A DNA stretch of 64,000 bases, from the NCBI GenBank assembly GCA_945897805.1, contig CAMDFX010000012.1, positions 1 through 64,000 on the forward strand, given 5' to 3'. This DNA comes from Chryseobacterium gleum (GTDB lineage Bacteria > Bacteroidota > Bacteroidia > Flavobacteriales_D > Crocinitomicaceae). Of the stretch, positions 63,245 through 64,000 are shown one piece after another (positions within the stretch are counted from its first letter, which is position 1; every line of letters starts with the position of its first letter). The notes beneath the pieces are model-generated. The model saw nothing but the letters and a program-made list of their open reading frames with translations. It had not been told where the DNA came from and made no database searches. The position numbers and the translations under genes were made by a program.

Positions 63245-63988
63245 TTGAAAGTTTTAGGAATTATACCAGCAAGATACGGTTCATCTCGATTTCCGGGAAA
63301 ACCATTGATAGATTTGAAAGGCAAAACCATGATTCAACGCGTTTATGAAGGCGCAAAAAAATCAACCCTACTTTCGGATGTTATTGTGGCCACCGACGAT
63401 GAGAGAATTGTTGACGCCGTAAAATCTTTTGGAGGAAAAGTAATGATGACCAAAGATTCCCATCCAAGCGGAACAGATCGATGTGGAGAAATTGCCGCAA
63501 ATTTCGAGGATGTTGATGTTGTAATCAACATTCAAGGCGACGAGCCTTTGGTCGATTTTAGACAACTTGACGCTTTGATAACAGCATTTGAAGACACAAA
63601 TATTCAAATTGCTACATTAGGAATTAGAGACGTTGATATGGAAGCGATTTTGAATCCCAATCGGATCAAAGTGGTTGTGAATAATGAAAATAAGGCTTTG
63701 TATTTTTCACGAAGTCCGATTCCTAATTTTGCAAATTCAAAAGAAAATCCTTTGACTCAATATCCCTATTTGCGCCACATCGGATTGTATGCATATCGCG
63801 CGGATACTTTAAAAAAAATTATTCAATTAGCACCAACCGCTTTGGAACAAATTGAATCCTTAGAGCAACTGCGTTGGTTGTATTATGGATTTGCGATTAA
63901 AGTGGTAGAAACAAACATTGAAACGCCTAATATAGACGTGCCAGAAGATGTTGCAAAAGTACTGGATTTTATAGTTGATTTTTTCTAA
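63245..63988 (+). CDS. kdsB: 3-deoxy-manno-octulosonate cytidylyltransferase
   Basis: Activates Kdo as CMP-Kdo for LPS. Starts with TTG (63245); the sequence IIPARYGSSRFPGKPLIDLKGK follows at once, so no earlier start is needed. IVATDDERI, HPSGTDRCGEI and NIQGDEPLVD are family motifs. 247 residues, normal length. An ATG (63990) just past the stop may open the next gene beyond the window. Confidence 0.95.
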   Translation: MKVLGIIPARYGSSRFPGKPLIDLKGKTMIQRVYEGAKKSTLLSDVIVATDDERIVDAVKSFGGKVMMTKDSHPSGTDRCGEIAANFEDVDVVINIQGDEPLVDFRQLDALITAFEDTNIQIATLGIRDVDMEAILNPNRIKVVVNNENKALYFSRSPIPNFANSKENPLTQYPYLRHIGLYAYRADTLKKIIQLAPTALEQIESLEQLRWLYYGFAIKVVETNIETPNIDVPEDVAKVLDFIVDFF

Positions 63989-64000
63989 AATGCCTAAGAA

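Noticed and set aside
63990-64000. Possible start of the next gene after kdsB
   Set aside because: Only an ATG and three following codons are inside the window, too little to support a gene.

Overview
The window reads as chromosome of a low-GC member of the Bacteroidota, most likely order Flavobacteriales (family not settled). Evidence: several proteins end in type IX secretion (T9SS) sorting domains (type A at the 3' ends of the genes at 1-1713, 1778-2794 and 58787-59506; a CHU_C/type B-like domain at 32347-32736). There are three TonB-dependent-receptor-like barrels, a purH-mreBCD block, a dksA-like/lspA pair, a Bacteroidota-type long PurF, and promoters of the TTG-N19/20-TAnnTTTG type. No rRNA, tRNA, CRISPR array or intact transposase was seen.

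Region 1 (1-14622) is a beta-glucan locus. On the + strand are the end of a T9SS-exported multi-domain carbohydrate-binding protein (1-1713) and a GH16 laminarinase-type beta-glucanase (1778-2794). On the - strand is a very tight five-gene operon (10154 down to 2988): clan GH-A glycosidase, two outer-membrane barrels, a predicted surface lipoprotein and a CBM9-like secreted protein. It has no SusC/SusD pair. A divergent FHS-type sugar permease with an extra central segment (10331-12130) and a convergent CBM9/DUF5916 barrel protein (12127-14622) complete the locus. Extracellular cleavage, outer-membrane passage, further hydrolysis and inner-membrane uptake can be assigned in outline, which makes this the best candidate for an under-described system.

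Region 2 (14623-18542) holds a dispersed repeat, a decayed BRO-N/DinD-like gene, an exported vWA protein and an exported protein of unknown function. Region 3 (18543-34438) is mainly housekeeping: purH, mreBCD, gpmI with a histidine kinase, PurF, lspA and a DksA-like regulator. Set among these are a HEPN/MNT toxin-antitoxin pair next to mreD, an FGE-like protein and several small exported or CxxC proteins. Region 4 (34582-44195) carries a Wzx-like flippase, enoyl-CoA hydratase, HemJ-like protein, bacilliredoxin, iron-dependent alcohol dehydrogenase, CorC-like protein, pentapeptide-repeat protein and a barrel receptor. Region 5 (44360-53915) has a YyaL-type protein, a TonB receptor/TPR pair, kbl, a SulP transporter with carbonic anhydrase, and HicAB. 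Region 6 (54164-64000) has a frameshifted WG-repeat protein, PGI/PMI, a thioesterase, a GT9 glycosyltransferase, a T9SS protein, dprA, another TonB receptor and kdsB.

Recurring themes are small toxin-antitoxin or decayed mobile-type modules between core genes; two reading frames broken at runs of exactly seven A, each repaired by one more A; promoter -7 boxes only 2-5 nt from start codons (leaderless mRNAs predicted for yyaL-like, hemJ, hicA and dprA); and a family of about 90-nt dispersed repeats with a conserved small hairpin.
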